A stretch of DNA of 54,928 nt from Fragilaria radians (Eukaryota > Bacillariophyta > Fragilariophyceae > Fragilariales > Fragilariaceae): contig CAAAJI010000029.1 in assembly GCA_900642245.1 (NCBI GenBank), positions 262,954 through 317,881 on the forward strand. Reading direction: 5' to 3'. Position 1 is the first letter of the stretch, and every line of letters starts with the position of its first letter. The notes under the pieces are model-generated. The model had not been told where the DNA came from and did no database searches. It was given only the letters and a program-made list of their open reading frames with translations. A program made the position numbers and the translations under genes. Below are positions 1-11,029 of the stretch, one piece after another.

Positions 1-1
1 T

Positions 2-52
2 TTAGATTATAATTTACAATTTGTATAAACTCTTAGAGCAGCTTAGAGCAAA
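2..52. repeat. Dispersed repeat end, copy 1 (shared with 23996-24046)
   Basis: This stretch matches 23996-24046 at about 48 of 51 bases and both copies diverge just after the shared 'gcttagagca'. The left part lies outside the window. Two copies ending at the same point with unrelated flanks look like the end of a mobile element, possibly an LTR ending in CA. Family and orientation are not known. Confidence 0.55.
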
Positions 53-922
53 AATAGCCACTATGTCAGTGGATCAGATTGAACCTGATCCAGTTCGGTG
101 TTTTTTACATATGGAAGTCTACGCAAGTATTGTTTCTACATACAGCGTTATTTTTGAACGATAAAATAGATCATAATTTTTACACCTCTAAAATTCGAAC
201 GTAAATGCGCATATCCACCTGGGATAGGGCACATATCTTGATGAATCTGAGCCTTGACTTCAGAAGTCATCCATTCACCCCAGGAGAGTTAGTTTTCCAT
301 TGTCTGATGATGCCCAATCAGTAATGTCTTATAGGAAAGAAACTTCAACAGCTTTTAATGACCTTAATGAAGTTGCAGTCCACAAAGATGACAACAAGTC
401 CATTTGCTGAATAGAAATGATTGTGTAAAGTTCCATTCATCCTTTTCTTTTCCTTCTGGATAGCCTAAAATTTCAGCAAATCATCTTTATGCCTCTGATT
501 CATTTGTTTTGGAACTTTGATGGAGTATGGTTTAAACGCAGATTACAATTGGTACAACATGCCCAACACTTTATGTTGTTTGGTATTACCAATTTTATGA
601 AAGTCCAATAGTCTGGTTTTTTAGACCCTTTCATATCAAAGAATGACATTTTCTCAATTGTTTGCTCATTCAAATCATCCTTCAATACTTCTATCTTGAT
701 GATTTCATCCTTTTTCTTGCTCATTCAAATCGTGTTTGCTCATGATTTTCTTTTTTCCTCTTGTTGTATGTTGTATGTGGACTGTTTTTTGTATACCGCT
801 TGCACAAACCACTATCAAAAAACTACAACTATGTTGATCAAATTTCGTCCATCCGTCGCCCGAAATAATCTCCTTCCACATCAATCAATACAAACAACGT
901 CAAAAACAATTCAATTCGTACA
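53..922. other. Noncoding region before LAS1, with a hairpin and one small ORF
   Basis: No confident gene was found. A perfect 8-bp inverted repeat (TGGATCAG and CTGATCCA, 7-base loop) lies at 70-92. On the minus strand, 500-724 is open for 74 codons and contains a KCWACC cysteine cluster; it is probably a relic (see findings). The last part (about 740-922) must hold the promoter and 5' UTR of the downstream gene, but I see no clear core element. Confidence 0.5.
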
Positions 923-2659
923 ATGAACACTTCGTTGTCCAATACTGGGAAAGGATTGAAAAAAATGAAAAGACGACGAAGGAAAACTCATTTATTATTG
1001 AGGATGACGCCATGGAAGGATCATTATGAATGGAAATCGGTGGCCTATGGATTACGAGCGGTATTGGATTTGGGAAAAACAATGATGACAACAACGTCAT
1101 CGTCAGTAAACGCAGCAACAAGAGACGAGTTAATTTTTCGAATTCATAATGCTTTGAAAACGTGTCGTATTTGGAAAGGCCGATGGACATCTTCGGCACT
1201 TCCTCATGCTGTAGAATCTTCCTATTGTCTTGCAGACCTATTGCTCCGACTAGATAATCAAAGATACGAAGATGATCACAAATGTACAAATATCAAAAAT
1301 AACAATGACGATGTGAACATTACGAATACTCTTGACGACAGTAATGTACTATCCTTAGCCTTATCAACTGCTATTGTTCGCTCTGTCAATGGTCTTGCCG
1401 ATAGATTGCAACAACATAGACGTATGGCAGCTCCCATATCACAACTTTGCATGTCGATTGGATTACCCGTTTGGGTTGTTGATGTTCGACATGAAATTTC
1501 TCATAATGCTTTACCTGCATTATCATTGTTACAAATGGCAGGCGAAACGATCTTGGGATTCTTTCTACAGCATTATTGGAAACTTGCGGATACTTCCAAG
1601 GATGCCAACAATAAGCCTCCGTCACAGCAACATTCAAGAGAATTGGAGATTAAACGTGCAACAGCATTACTGCAACGCTATGCCATGGAAAAGCAACAAC
1701 AACAGCACTATATGTCCACATCGCCGTCGTCAAAACAGCTCCATTCACAAGTTAAATTGCCCCAAAGTGACAATGATACTTTAGAATTCCAAAGGGAACA
1801 GGATGATGATCTTGAGAAGGATATTGAATCATGCGACGAATCAGAGGACTGGATGACAGATAATATGTATGCCTGTCTTGTCCAAAATCCAGTTACAACA
1901 AAACGAAGAAAGATACAGGCAATCCAGAATAATGATGATAAAAAAGAGCTAAGTCCTAACAGTACTGATCCCAATGAAAATGGAACCAGTCTCAATACAA
2001 ATAATAATGACAACGACAAGGATGATGATGATGATAATTATGATATCTGTCAATCCATCTTGGACGAATTTGTTGAAACAGTGCCACAAGATATTGCTTA
2101 CCATGTCATCTTGCATTGGTTAATTTGGGGAAAATCTCCCTGCGATGACAATGATGATTCTGACACTTATTGCGGTGCTATCTTTGAATTTTATCAATCC
2201 AATTTTTCCACAAGTACGCCAATGGATACAAACACATTACCCATTTTTATAGTTCCGAAATATGTATGTCAACATTATCCTGGATTAGCCTGTACGATCC
2301 TAACACATTTGGTAGAGTATCGATTGTGTCATCCAAACGAGGAGAATTCAAATATTTTAGTTGAATGGGTTCAAGATCAAATTGAGTTTTGGTATTCCTA
2401 TGCATCATACCTTCCCTTAACATGGCTTATACAACGATTGGAGTTGGATGATCCTCTAAGATATGTAATTGAAACAATAAAGTTGAAGAAGGATACAAAA
2501 GACAATGACGACCAGCATCAAGAAGAAACATTAGAAGAATTAGCGTCTACAAAACAAGAAGGTACACCTTATTTACACAGCAATTCCATCCAAACATGGC
2601 AACTTGTGGAATCATGGGAACCATGTTCCATAGGGAGTCTTCCAGGTTACGCTGTGTAA
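923..2659 (+). CDS. LAS1: LAS1-like pre-rRNA processing endonuclease (HEPN family)
   Basis: A single 578-residue open frame. Residues about 27-215 match the Las1 family: a WKDHYEWKSVAYGL start, W-K-G-R-W followed by LPHAVES at 93-99, SLALSTAIVRSVNGLAD at 144-160, and the signature DVRHEISHNALPAL at 187-200. Within this, R189, H190 and H194 form the HEPN R-H-x3-H active site. Known Las1 works with the kinase Grc3/Nol9 to cut ITS2 of pre-rRNA in the nucleus; that role is inferred from family. After the N-terminal domain come a Gln/Asp-rich acidic linker (about 270-375) and a divergent C-terminal region. No intron is needed. The ATG at 923 is the first in frame and is followed by a basic stretch (KKMKRRRRK) that could act in nuclear import. 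The gene converges with the dioxygenase gene on the other strand. Confidence 0.87.
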   Translation: MNTSLSNTGKGLKKMKRRRRKTHLLLRMTPWKDHYEWKSVAYGLRAVLDLGKTMMTTTSSSVNAATRDELIFRIHNALKTCRIWKGRWTSSALPHAVESSYCLADLLLRLDNQRYEDDHKCTNIKNNNDDVNITNTLDDSNVLSLALSTAIVRSVNGLADRLQQHRRMAAPISQLCMSIGLPVWVVDVRHEISHNALPALSLLQMAGETILGFFLQHYWKLADTSKDANNKPPSQQHSRELEIKRATALLQRYAMEKQQQQHYMSTSPSSKQLHSQVKLPQSDNDTLEFQREQDDDLEKDIESCDESEDWMTDNMYACLVQNPVTTKRRKIQAIQNNDDKKELSPNSTDPNENGTSLNTNNNDNDKDDDDDNYDICQSILDEFVETVPQDIAYHVILHWLIWGKSPCDDNDDSDTYCGAIFEFYQSNFSTSTPMDTNTLPIFIVPKYVCQHYPGLACTILTHLVEYRLCHPNEENSNILVEWVQDQIEFWYSYASYLPLTWLIQRLELDDPLRYVIETIKLKKDTKDNDDQHQEETLEELASTKQEGTPYLHSNSIQTWQLVESWEPCSIGSLPGYAV

Positions 2660-3003
2660 ATATGACTGGGGAACAATCAAAGTAGTCTATTGTCATGAAG
2701 AAATACATTTGCAAGTCTGGATTTTTAGTCATGAGAACAATCCTTCTGCTTGACACAGACTACTGTTGAATTGGAAAAAAGTTGCTTGGAAGCGGACGTT
2801 ACAGCTAAGATCTACAGCCTATCATAAGTTTATGCGTATAGCGTTTTCTTTTATACATGTTGCTATTCCCCAATGTACATGAATGAATCTAAAAGTTGAG
2901 TTTATTCTGTCGGGTAAAACTGTTTCTAACAATTAATCAAAGCAATGTAAGCGCCAGGTTATTAAAAAATAAGTTTATGATACTATTATTCTAGAATCAC
3001 CTT
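2660..3003. other. Short convergent intergenic region
   Basis: 344 bp between the 3' ends of the LAS1-like gene and the dioxygenase gene. It presumably holds both 3' UTRs and polyadenylation signals. AT-rich stretches are present, but no distinct element could be identified. Confidence 0.5.
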
Positions 3004-4900
3004 TCATGCATTCCCCGATACAGCCTTGGCGGCTGCAAGTTGTCGGTAGTTGTCAGCACCCATCATATCTTGTATTGCTTGCATTATGACATCTGGAGAG
3101 GGCTGTTGTTCTGAGAAGTCTTGTTGTACATGACGAACTGACATGACATAGAGATTCTTCAATGCCAACAATTTTAAATTGGAATCATCCTCATTTTGGT
3201 ACTCATCATCCACATTTTCGGCAACCAAACGGAAACATTCTGCAGCAGGCTTCCAATCTGACTTGGCTGCCAAGGCACATCCGAGCGAATAGCGAACAGG
3301 AATGTTCGTGGGGAGTAATTCCAAAGCCTTTCGATAATAGTAAATTTCTTCGTCATTTCCTTCGTAATGAGCTCCCAAATGACTATAGGCTGATGCAGCG
3401 ATGATGTTGGAAACTCCTGGAGTGGAAAGAATCCGATGGTACCATTGTTTCTCCTCTTCTGATTTTCTCTCACGACTACATATTTGTGCCATCGTCAACA
3501 TGGCATCGGCATCTGAGTCATCAACCGCAAGACATACATTGAATAAACAATCACGTGCGCGTTTGTAATCATCTTGTTGGTAATACTGCATCCCCAAGGA
3601 AAAAGCAACCTCTCCATTTATGGGATTGACATGATGCAAACAATATTCCAACACTTGTTGTGACTTGTCGGGTCTGTTCAATTTCTGATAGACAGATGCC
3701 AAATGAGTGTATGCTCCATCAAACTGTGGATTGTGGAGAATGGCAGCTTCTAAAACACGCTTTGCTTCATTGTATTCACCCCGTTCGGCCAATTCAGCTC
3801 CCAAGCCAATTAACATTCTGGTAATTTCGACCTTGTTTCGGTGCATACAGAAGCCACCTATGATATATCGTGTCCCAGAAGTCACAGCTTGGCCACAGTG
3901 TCGGATACCACCGGGTCGAACGGTGACATGGCCTTGTTGCATCTGAACAGTACTCAAACCCCCTTCCATCCAAGTTCCGCCTCCTTCATAATCTCCGCCT
4001 AAACTGATGGTAAAGCTCAAACAGCCGCTATCCGTGTGAACGCCAGTTCGCCGGCCAGTTTCCGGTGTGTATTTAAAAAGATAGGCATTGTCTACGACTA
4101 AAGACTGTATGGAATCGCAAAAATGAGGAAATTCTCGTACCAACAAGGGAAAAAGTCTTGTTTGGACCATTTTTAGGAACCATGAATGAACAGCTGGAAT
4201 GGATTTGATCCAAAATCTGAGTCCATGAATAAGACATGATGTGAGAGAGGAATGAAATAACTATTGATGAAACTAAAATTTGAAAATCCCCAATAACGTA
4301 CCCAGCAACTTGATAATCACCAGAAGGTAATGTCGTCCATGAAGATCCCTCAAAATGAGATTCGGCGGCTTGGATAACAGACTGACACTCTTCGGGTGAA
4401 AAGAGTGGTGTAGATGAAAGAGTTGTTGTCGTTGTTCCAGATACAGGTGGCTCTTCTGACGCCCCTCGCGTGACATGAATCAACGTCTCCAATTCGTCAT
4501 GAAAGTCTGGTAATTTCCATGTCGAAGGTGGTTGAATCGCTATACGATCCAATCCAATCGAATCCAAATCAATGTATTTCTCATCATGACTATGATTATT
4601 GTTGTCATTATTCCAAGGATATGCGTTCATTGCAGCTTCCACAGAGGCATCATGTCGAGAATGAGCAATTTTTCTATAATATTCAAGTTCCGATCGATCA
4701 AGTTCTAGAAAAGGAAGATTTGGTACATTGGATGTGGAGAAAGATGTTGACAGGACTGAAGTAGGGTAACGTCCAAAAAGAAATAGTAAAACAAATCGAT
4801 TCAGCCAACACATTGGTATCCTATTTTGGGAGTTTGGGAGATACAGAATTGGGAGAAAAAATGACAGTGATTTCCAAGTGGAAACGAAATCCAAAACCAC
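3004..4900 (-). CDS. 2OG-Fe(II) dioxygenase (prolyl 4-hydroxylase-like) with C-terminal TPR repeats
   Basis: Two exons, 4302-4900 and 3004-4216, joined over an 85-bp intron (gtacgt...ctcag, phase 2, reading VAG then FWIKSIPAV), give 603 residues. The catalytic core has the iron ligands H260 and D262 (VHTDSG), distal H306 (GGIRHCGQ) and R316 as the likely 2-oxoglutarate-binding residue. The GGDYEGGGTWMEGG segment is usual for P4H-like enzymes. From about residue 325 there are TPR-like helices (for example AKRVLEAAILHNPQFDGAY and YRKALELLPTN). A hydrophobic N-terminus suggests entry to the secretory pathway; translation could also begin at M30 (position 4813), directly before MCWLNRFVLLFLFG. 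The likely reaction is hydroxylation of a protein side chain, but the substrate is unknown. In animal collagen hydroxylases the TPR part precedes the catalytic domain; here it follows. Confidence 0.85.
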
Positions 4901-7900
4901 TGTGCATTATTTTTTTTATTGGATCCTAATCTTCCTCCGGCGATTCTTTCACGGTACTCTACTAGGAAGAAGGAAAGTAGGAGATACTATTCTCCAGTTA
5001 CCATAATTAAGGCATACCTTTTGGTCCCTTGTGTAATCATACTATCTGCAAACGGAAGTCCTCCAAAGATATAAATGGAATCTTGATCTTCCTGTTATCA
5101 ATGTGTGGTATCTGAAATCAATATGCTTTGTCCCGATGGCTGTTGAGGTATTGTCCACACTAACTTTGAGTGGATTACAACGACATTCAATAAAAGCTAT
5201 GTAGTAAGCATAATTTTGGTGCTTGCTTTTGGCACCGTAACATGAATTCTGCTTCTGCAGATAACAATATTCCAATCTTCTCTTCTCTGCTTTTCCATTC
5301 CATAGGACAGTTATTAAAAAAGCAGGATACCCACTCTCACTCCTTGTTGTGTATCTGCGTTGTTCGAATAGTCAGATCTCTGTGTATTTCAATGTAATGT
5401 GTGGTTCATTGATTCTCTATTGTTGCCATCCTCTTGATGAAACAAATTTCATTTTTAGACTATGTTTTAGGGAGCACAATTGGAAATCAAGTGCACCCAG
5501 TTCCTGTCGCTTGCAATAATCGATATATTAATCCATTTAACATCTGGCAGTTGTCCTCATTCTTTCTTTCTCCACATTACTGTTGACATTTGACCCATTT
5601 GGTGTCAATAGTTCTGGGTGTGTCTTCAGGAAAAACAGTCAACACGCTCAAATAGGGAAAATCTTCACGACGGACTGTTTTTCTTCTTCCAGAGTTATGA
5701 CTTCATAGTACATGCTTCATTGACCGCTAGTACTCAATTTTTCCATTTTCACTCTCTTACAGGGCTTGCTGAGGTTAGTTGACAACCTTTTTTTTCAGTG
5801 TGACACTCTTTACAAAACAAATGATTCCATCAATTCCTAAATTCTTAATCAACTTAATAACAACGTCAATTATTCTTTAAGTCAAGGGCATACGATGCTT
5901 CATCCATGGTTGTCAATTGTTTGTTTTAATGGCTTAACTTTGACCAATCCTTGATTCTTTCCATTTTGCTTGATATCATCTTTTATCTTTCTCCAGTGGT
6001 TAAGTTCATTACATCTTCTTTCACTTAAATGAATCACCAATTGTTGTTTGTGGGTAAGTGGACCAATGTCATGAGTGAACAATCCAAACTTCTCAACAAA
6101 TTATTTCTCATTTGTAAGCTATCAACATACTTGTCATGTGCTTTTCTGTAAACTCTTTCTGGTTGCTTCATGCAAAACCTTGGCTCAATTATTTCCTGAG
6201 TCTTGTATAATGATTCCAATTCTTTTTCAATATTGCATCCTAGTCCTTCTCTAATTCAAAACAATTATTGCCATTGTATTGATAGCTTTTTTCGCACAAA
6301 TTGCTCTATGTTAGACTATAGAAAGTACACAATGAAGAATTATGATCTATTTAAACCATTTTCTATTTAGGCTTGTGTAGTTTTAGAACTTATCTCAAGA
6401 GATGTTCTTTGAACTCCGTTCAAGTGATGTTTGATAGATCTTCTCTTGAAGGTTTTGATCTTGCTTGAACCTTTCGGCCCAAAGGATTAGGCAAGTCTCT
6501 TCAATTCGTTGATGCGGATACGTTGGCTAGTCAATACAGATAAGTTGGCTGTGAATACGGATAAAGTAATTTATCTTTCCAAATCTTGTAGTCTTCAAGA
6601 GGTGGTTTTGTAATCAATCTTTAAATGGATTGTTTATTAGTGCTGTCTAGTTTAGATCCGGTACTAGATTGCATATATAGTAACGCTTGATGTTAACTAA
6701 GTTTGATCTTTCATCTATAAAACTTGCGGTAGATATAGAAAAGGATAGTTAACTTGTAACTTATCCATAAAAACATGAGTAAATGTAAGAATATTTTGAT
6801 TCGAATACTATTTGCTATGCACAAACGGTAACGGCTGTCTCCTTATACCAGTACACGCACACGTCTCTTAGTTTAGTTCTTTTTTTCGTACACTCGTGTT
6901 ACTTACAACCTATTTTGTTAGGGATTAACTCCTTGATTCCTAGTCAAGGTAGGTCACAAATTAGATTAATACAAGGCGCTGCTTTGACTCCAATTTATCT
7001 TTCTGGTCCTGCAATACTTTGCCCTAATCCTGACCCTTTGCGAGGTATACAGACAGTTTTATAATGATAACGTAAGTGCACAGATCTAAATATGTATTTT
7101 CCTTCACTAAGTTTAAGATGTCTGGTATCCCAAATTCATTTTCAGACTCCCAAGAAATCTACTCAAAAGACTTCATCTTGTCTGTTAAAGGATCTAATTT
7201 ATCCATTGCACACTAAGAGGATTCATCCCCTAAGACTCTTATTTCATAGGCCTATTATCCAATTCAAGCCTTTGCTAAAAATTTGCCCACACAGTTGAAG
7301 TATCCCCTCTAAGAAAATCCATCATAATGACCTCATCTACAATCCCAAGAACAATTCCATTTTGCTTGCAAGCATTAGTTGGGGCATCTTGCTTAATTTT
7401 GTATAAGCTTAATTTGGTATCAAATGGAATATTCTTCCACATAAACCTTTTTTCTGTAGCCATACCTAAAAACATCTTTGACCAATTTTTCGTTCTCACA
7501 ATACCCTATAACTCAGCTTGCCTGAATACCAAATTTTACAAAGTTTGGGCATAATATCTGACAAGTTATTGTACAACTGCGTAAATCCTTTGAATTTATA
7601 ATGCTATATTATTACTTGAAGGTTGATAGTACTAAACATTTACATGCTTGTAGGGAGGCAATTCATTTCCACTTGGATTCTGCTGCTATACCTCGGTGCA
7701 ATTCTTCTCTGATGTCTTCATTTTTCCCTGTGGGTACAAGAAGTTTGTATGATTTACTTGTTAGAATTTATGCTACCTGTCCGAAAATGCTCATAAATTG
7801 TTTTGATTGCTCAAGAGAAACATACAAGAAAAGGAAACAATTATTTCTTTTGGGTGGAGCCTTTCCACAGATAAGTCAAAGATGATAATTGATGGAATGA

Positions 7901-7945
7901 TGCCAATTACATGGCTTTAATGCAGCTGTCATATGAAGCCAGAGC
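4901..7945. other. 3-kb gene desert with transposon relics
   Basis: No intact gene. It holds a Copia RNase H remnant (5042-5300, -), a broken minus-strand reading frame at about 5900-6235 with no recognised family, and a cluster of imperfect repeats of about 20 bp at 6511-6570. The part 6580-7945 has only short AT-rich open frames without recognisable motifs. The first 100-200 bp next to 4900 should hold the promoter of the dioxygenase gene. Confidence 0.5.
5042..5300 (-). pseudogene. Copia-type retrotransposon RNase H relic
   Basis: On the minus strand two adjacent frames show the end of a Ty1/Copia RNase H domain: LLSAEAEF (the family's LSS-x-EAEY) and, after a frameshift, VDNTSTAIGTKHIDFRYH (the family's VDN-x-GAI...TKHIDVRYH). 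Neither LTR nor the rest of pol is recognisable nearby. It is an inactive fragment. Confidence 0.62.
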
Positions 7946-10452
7946 TCAGCGCAAAGTTGGCAGCCTAGTAGGCTGTCTACTGGGTTTATTTGTTGGCTGT
8001 CTCGTTGGTCGATTTGTGGGCTGCTTAATTGGTTGGTTTGTTGGCTGTCTGGTTAGTTGATTTGTAGGCTGTCTGGTTGGTTGATTTGTAGGCTGTCTGG
8101 TTGGTTGATTTGTAGGCAGCTTAGTAGGCTGTCTGGTTGGTTGCTTTATGGGCTGTATTATTGGTTGTTGTGTTGGCTGTCTGGTTGGTTGATTTGTAGG
8201 CAGCCTTGTAGGCAGCCTTGTTGGCTGTGTAGATAGTTGTGCTGTTGGCTGTTTTGTAAATGGATTTGATAGAGGATTTGTGGGTTTCAAGGTTGGACTT
8301 ACAGCCAAACCTCCTGCTGCAACTGCCATTGGATTTGAATTAGAAGACCCTGCGGGAGCATTGAGTGCATTTATCAAAGGGCAACCATGTCTGACGCTTA
8401 TGATGATATTATCCCATCCAGCAGACAGTGTTGCACTTTGACGTGCAACACAAGAAAGTAGAATTCGTATTTCTCCATCACTGTACAGCTTTGAGGAGGA
8501 TGGGACCTCAAGGATAATGTGATGCTTTTGGTCCATAAAATTCAAAAAACCAAGATTTTGCGGGAGGTCTGTGCTAACAGATGTCCACTTTACACCAAGT
8601 TGAGTCATTCCCTCTCTTCTACCTTCATCTACGGCATGGTTGAATTGCATCGAAATTTGTTCACCATCTACAAAGATGGCTATGCTGTCTTGAAGATCCC
8701 AGCCATCAATTTCATAAAAATCCAATTCGACAATTATAGCGTCGGCATCTCGAGGAACTGAAAAAACTTTATAGGGAGCATTCATTGTGGCAGTATACTT
8801 CCCAAGGAATTTGCTGAAAGCGTCAATTTGGCTAATGTCAATCTGACCATTCTGCCATCCCTTCAGAGCAACAGCTTGGTTCTGTTCTTCAAAGTTGTTT
8901 ACCTCAATGATTTCAGAGACTTTGTTGACAACATTTCCAGCCACAATGCAATCATGCTTGTCATCATGTCCTGTCTTAGCTTCACACACCCGACAAAAGC
9001 TGATTTCAGTCACCGCAGAGGATCCTAATCCAAAAGCTAGCTCTAATTTCTTCACATTTGGCTTGCTTATGATAACCCTCTGAACTGCGTTAACTCCAAA
9101 ACGTGAGAAGGAGAAAAATTCCACAACATTATCTGAATATGTGAGCTGCAAGCTGGAGTCAAGCTCATGCATATCCAACACTCCTAGATCATGAAAGAAG
9201 ACCGGAGTTTCAAAGATTAATGAAAGTTTCCCTCCAAATACGCTAGGCCTAGGACAATCGTCAGAATCAAAGAAAATATCTTGTGCCACAAGGACATCTT
9301 TTCAAATAGTTAAAACATTATTTAGGCAAAAGCAATAGATTTTACAATGCCACATAATGTCGAAACTTACTCCCTAGTGGCCTGCAATTCTCGCCCTCAG
9401 TACCTATCGAGCCGCCACTGCCCCATCCTGGTCCACGGTTAGGACAACTTCGATTGGGACTTCCAAACTCTTGAGCATTGACTTCCTCGAGGCACTCAGA
9501 ATTGGATGTGTCCAAGATTCTTGCAGTGGTAGGGGTGTTTTTGAAGACACCAGATGCTTCAATAGTTAATCCATCCATTTGCCATTGCTGGGATATGTCC
9601 GTTCCGTCTTGTAATGGGATCCCCTCCCTCGTTTTGGAGAAGTCAATAGTGACGCAATTATCACACATGCGATCGATCACAGCAATGCTGGTAAGACTCA
9701 TGGTATCTAATAATGATATGACTTTCCCTCCTTGGCATTGAAATCGGGAAAGCAGCTGTATAAGTGTTAATTTGGTCACTTCCACTGTGACGAAAGGAAC
9801 TTGTCCCAAACATTTCGGATGACTAGGTACGACGTTGGTTACAATAGCATTGAATATTGATGCCTCCAACTGAGGAGCGTAGATATCATTAAACCATTCA
9901 GTCGTCCCCCAGACAGCAAATTGAAGATCCCTTCTTCCATCGCGACAGTCACATGGACATCCACGGCAACCTCCTCCTCCTTTCCACAAAAAAGTGGCAA
10001 CCTGAAGTGCTCTTCTTGTCGACTCAACAGGTATAGTACATACTGCGGCCTTGAATTTCAATGTTTGATCTATACCACTATCTCCAATCGCCTGTAGCAT
10101 CGTTCAAAAAACAATATCAATAGAAATTTCAAAGGAGTATCACCATCTAATGTGCACTTACATGACTCGACAAAATAGAATTAATGTCAGAACCCAGCTT
10201 CATTTGATCGGCAAGAGTACATACACCTGTAACACTCATATCAGGTTGAATCCGTACAATCACTTCAAAGTAGTGAATTATAGGTTTACTTCCATCTTGG
10301 CATACTCCGAAGAGCTTACGATTAGAGGCATTATTCGTTTCCATAATTACAGGATCATCGCTTATTTCACTCAGAGTTTTTCTTTCGGCTAGAAGACACT
10401 TTAGAGTTGCACAAACAAGAAGCAATCGCAAGAGAACCTGACGTTTTTTCAT
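7946..10452 (-). CDS. Secreted protein with C-terminal PT-repeat tail
   Basis: Three exons, 10162-10452, 9371-10091 and 7946-9297, with introns of 70 bp (phase 0) and 73 bp (phase 1), give 787 residues. I chose the ATG at 10452 because it begins a clear signal peptide (MKKRQVLLRLLLVCATLKCLLA); an in-frame ATG at 10521 would bury it. The body is rich in cysteine and contains a GGGGCRGCPCDCRDGRRD cluster, a VITxI/DMSVTG-type segment near the N-terminus and a large domain I cannot assign (about residues 340-670). The last roughly 110 residues are tandem QPTRQPTNQPT-like repeats running to the stop, with no membrane anchor. Such repeats are common in diatom extracellular proteins. A cell-surface or wall role is inference. 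Confidence 0.8.
7949..8290 (-). repeat. Coding PT-repeat tract (xQPT units)
   Basis: About 25 to 30 imperfect 12-bp units encode xQPT or xLPT, with Arg, Asn, Lys or Gln as the variable residue. On the plus strand they appear as 'ggctgtctggttggttgat'-like units. The tract ends at the stop codon of the host gene. Confidence 0.9.
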
Positions 10453-11029
10453 ATCTTGACACAATGTTTTTTTTTCAGACAGAAATATGTTAAATCTAGG
10501 TCCAGTCTCGAATTCAATCACGAAGGTCGATGTATCGAGACATCTTCAAGTTTTCAATCCTGAAATCTATAAATCCCCATTATAAATAAACCAACATTCG
10601 ACGTATCTGAGAAATGTCCTTCGTGAATAAGTTCACTACGCAACGAAAGGACTACGGTCAACATTGACAAGACCAAATGACATTTTGAGGAATACCGTCC
10701 TTTATGACAATGACCAAAATCGATGTATCGAAATATACTGGTAGTTTCGACCATTACAGTTCATTCCATGTTGCAATAGACATCTTGTTTCCCATTAAAA
10801 AAACAGGAATACACTTTTCTTATCAAGTCATCCGTGAAAGAAGGAATCCCCCTAGATAATTAGTAGACAGGGTAAGTGTCTCCAGTGGGGTCAATAACCC
10901 TTTAAACGGCTGAAAATGTATGGAAGTAAATGATTGGCTAATTGTGTTTTCCCATCGCCCCCTATGGAAGTTGCGAGAGCCAATCACAGCCATTTAGTAA
11001 ATATCCAATTAATTGTACAGCTCAATGAT
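10453..11029. other. Upstream region of the PT-repeat gene
   Basis: No gene seen. Two identical copies of the palindromic 12-mer TCGATGTATCGA lie at 10527-10538 and 10720-10731, within about 270 bp upstream of the chosen start at 10452, and could be regulatory. The right part runs into the piggyBac-like relic. Confidence 0.4.

Noticed and set aside
6915..6960. TGTTAGGGATTAACTCC, similar to the start of the Copia LTR at 51320
   Set aside because: No polypurine tract precedes it and no matching LTR end could be found, so the similarity may be chance.
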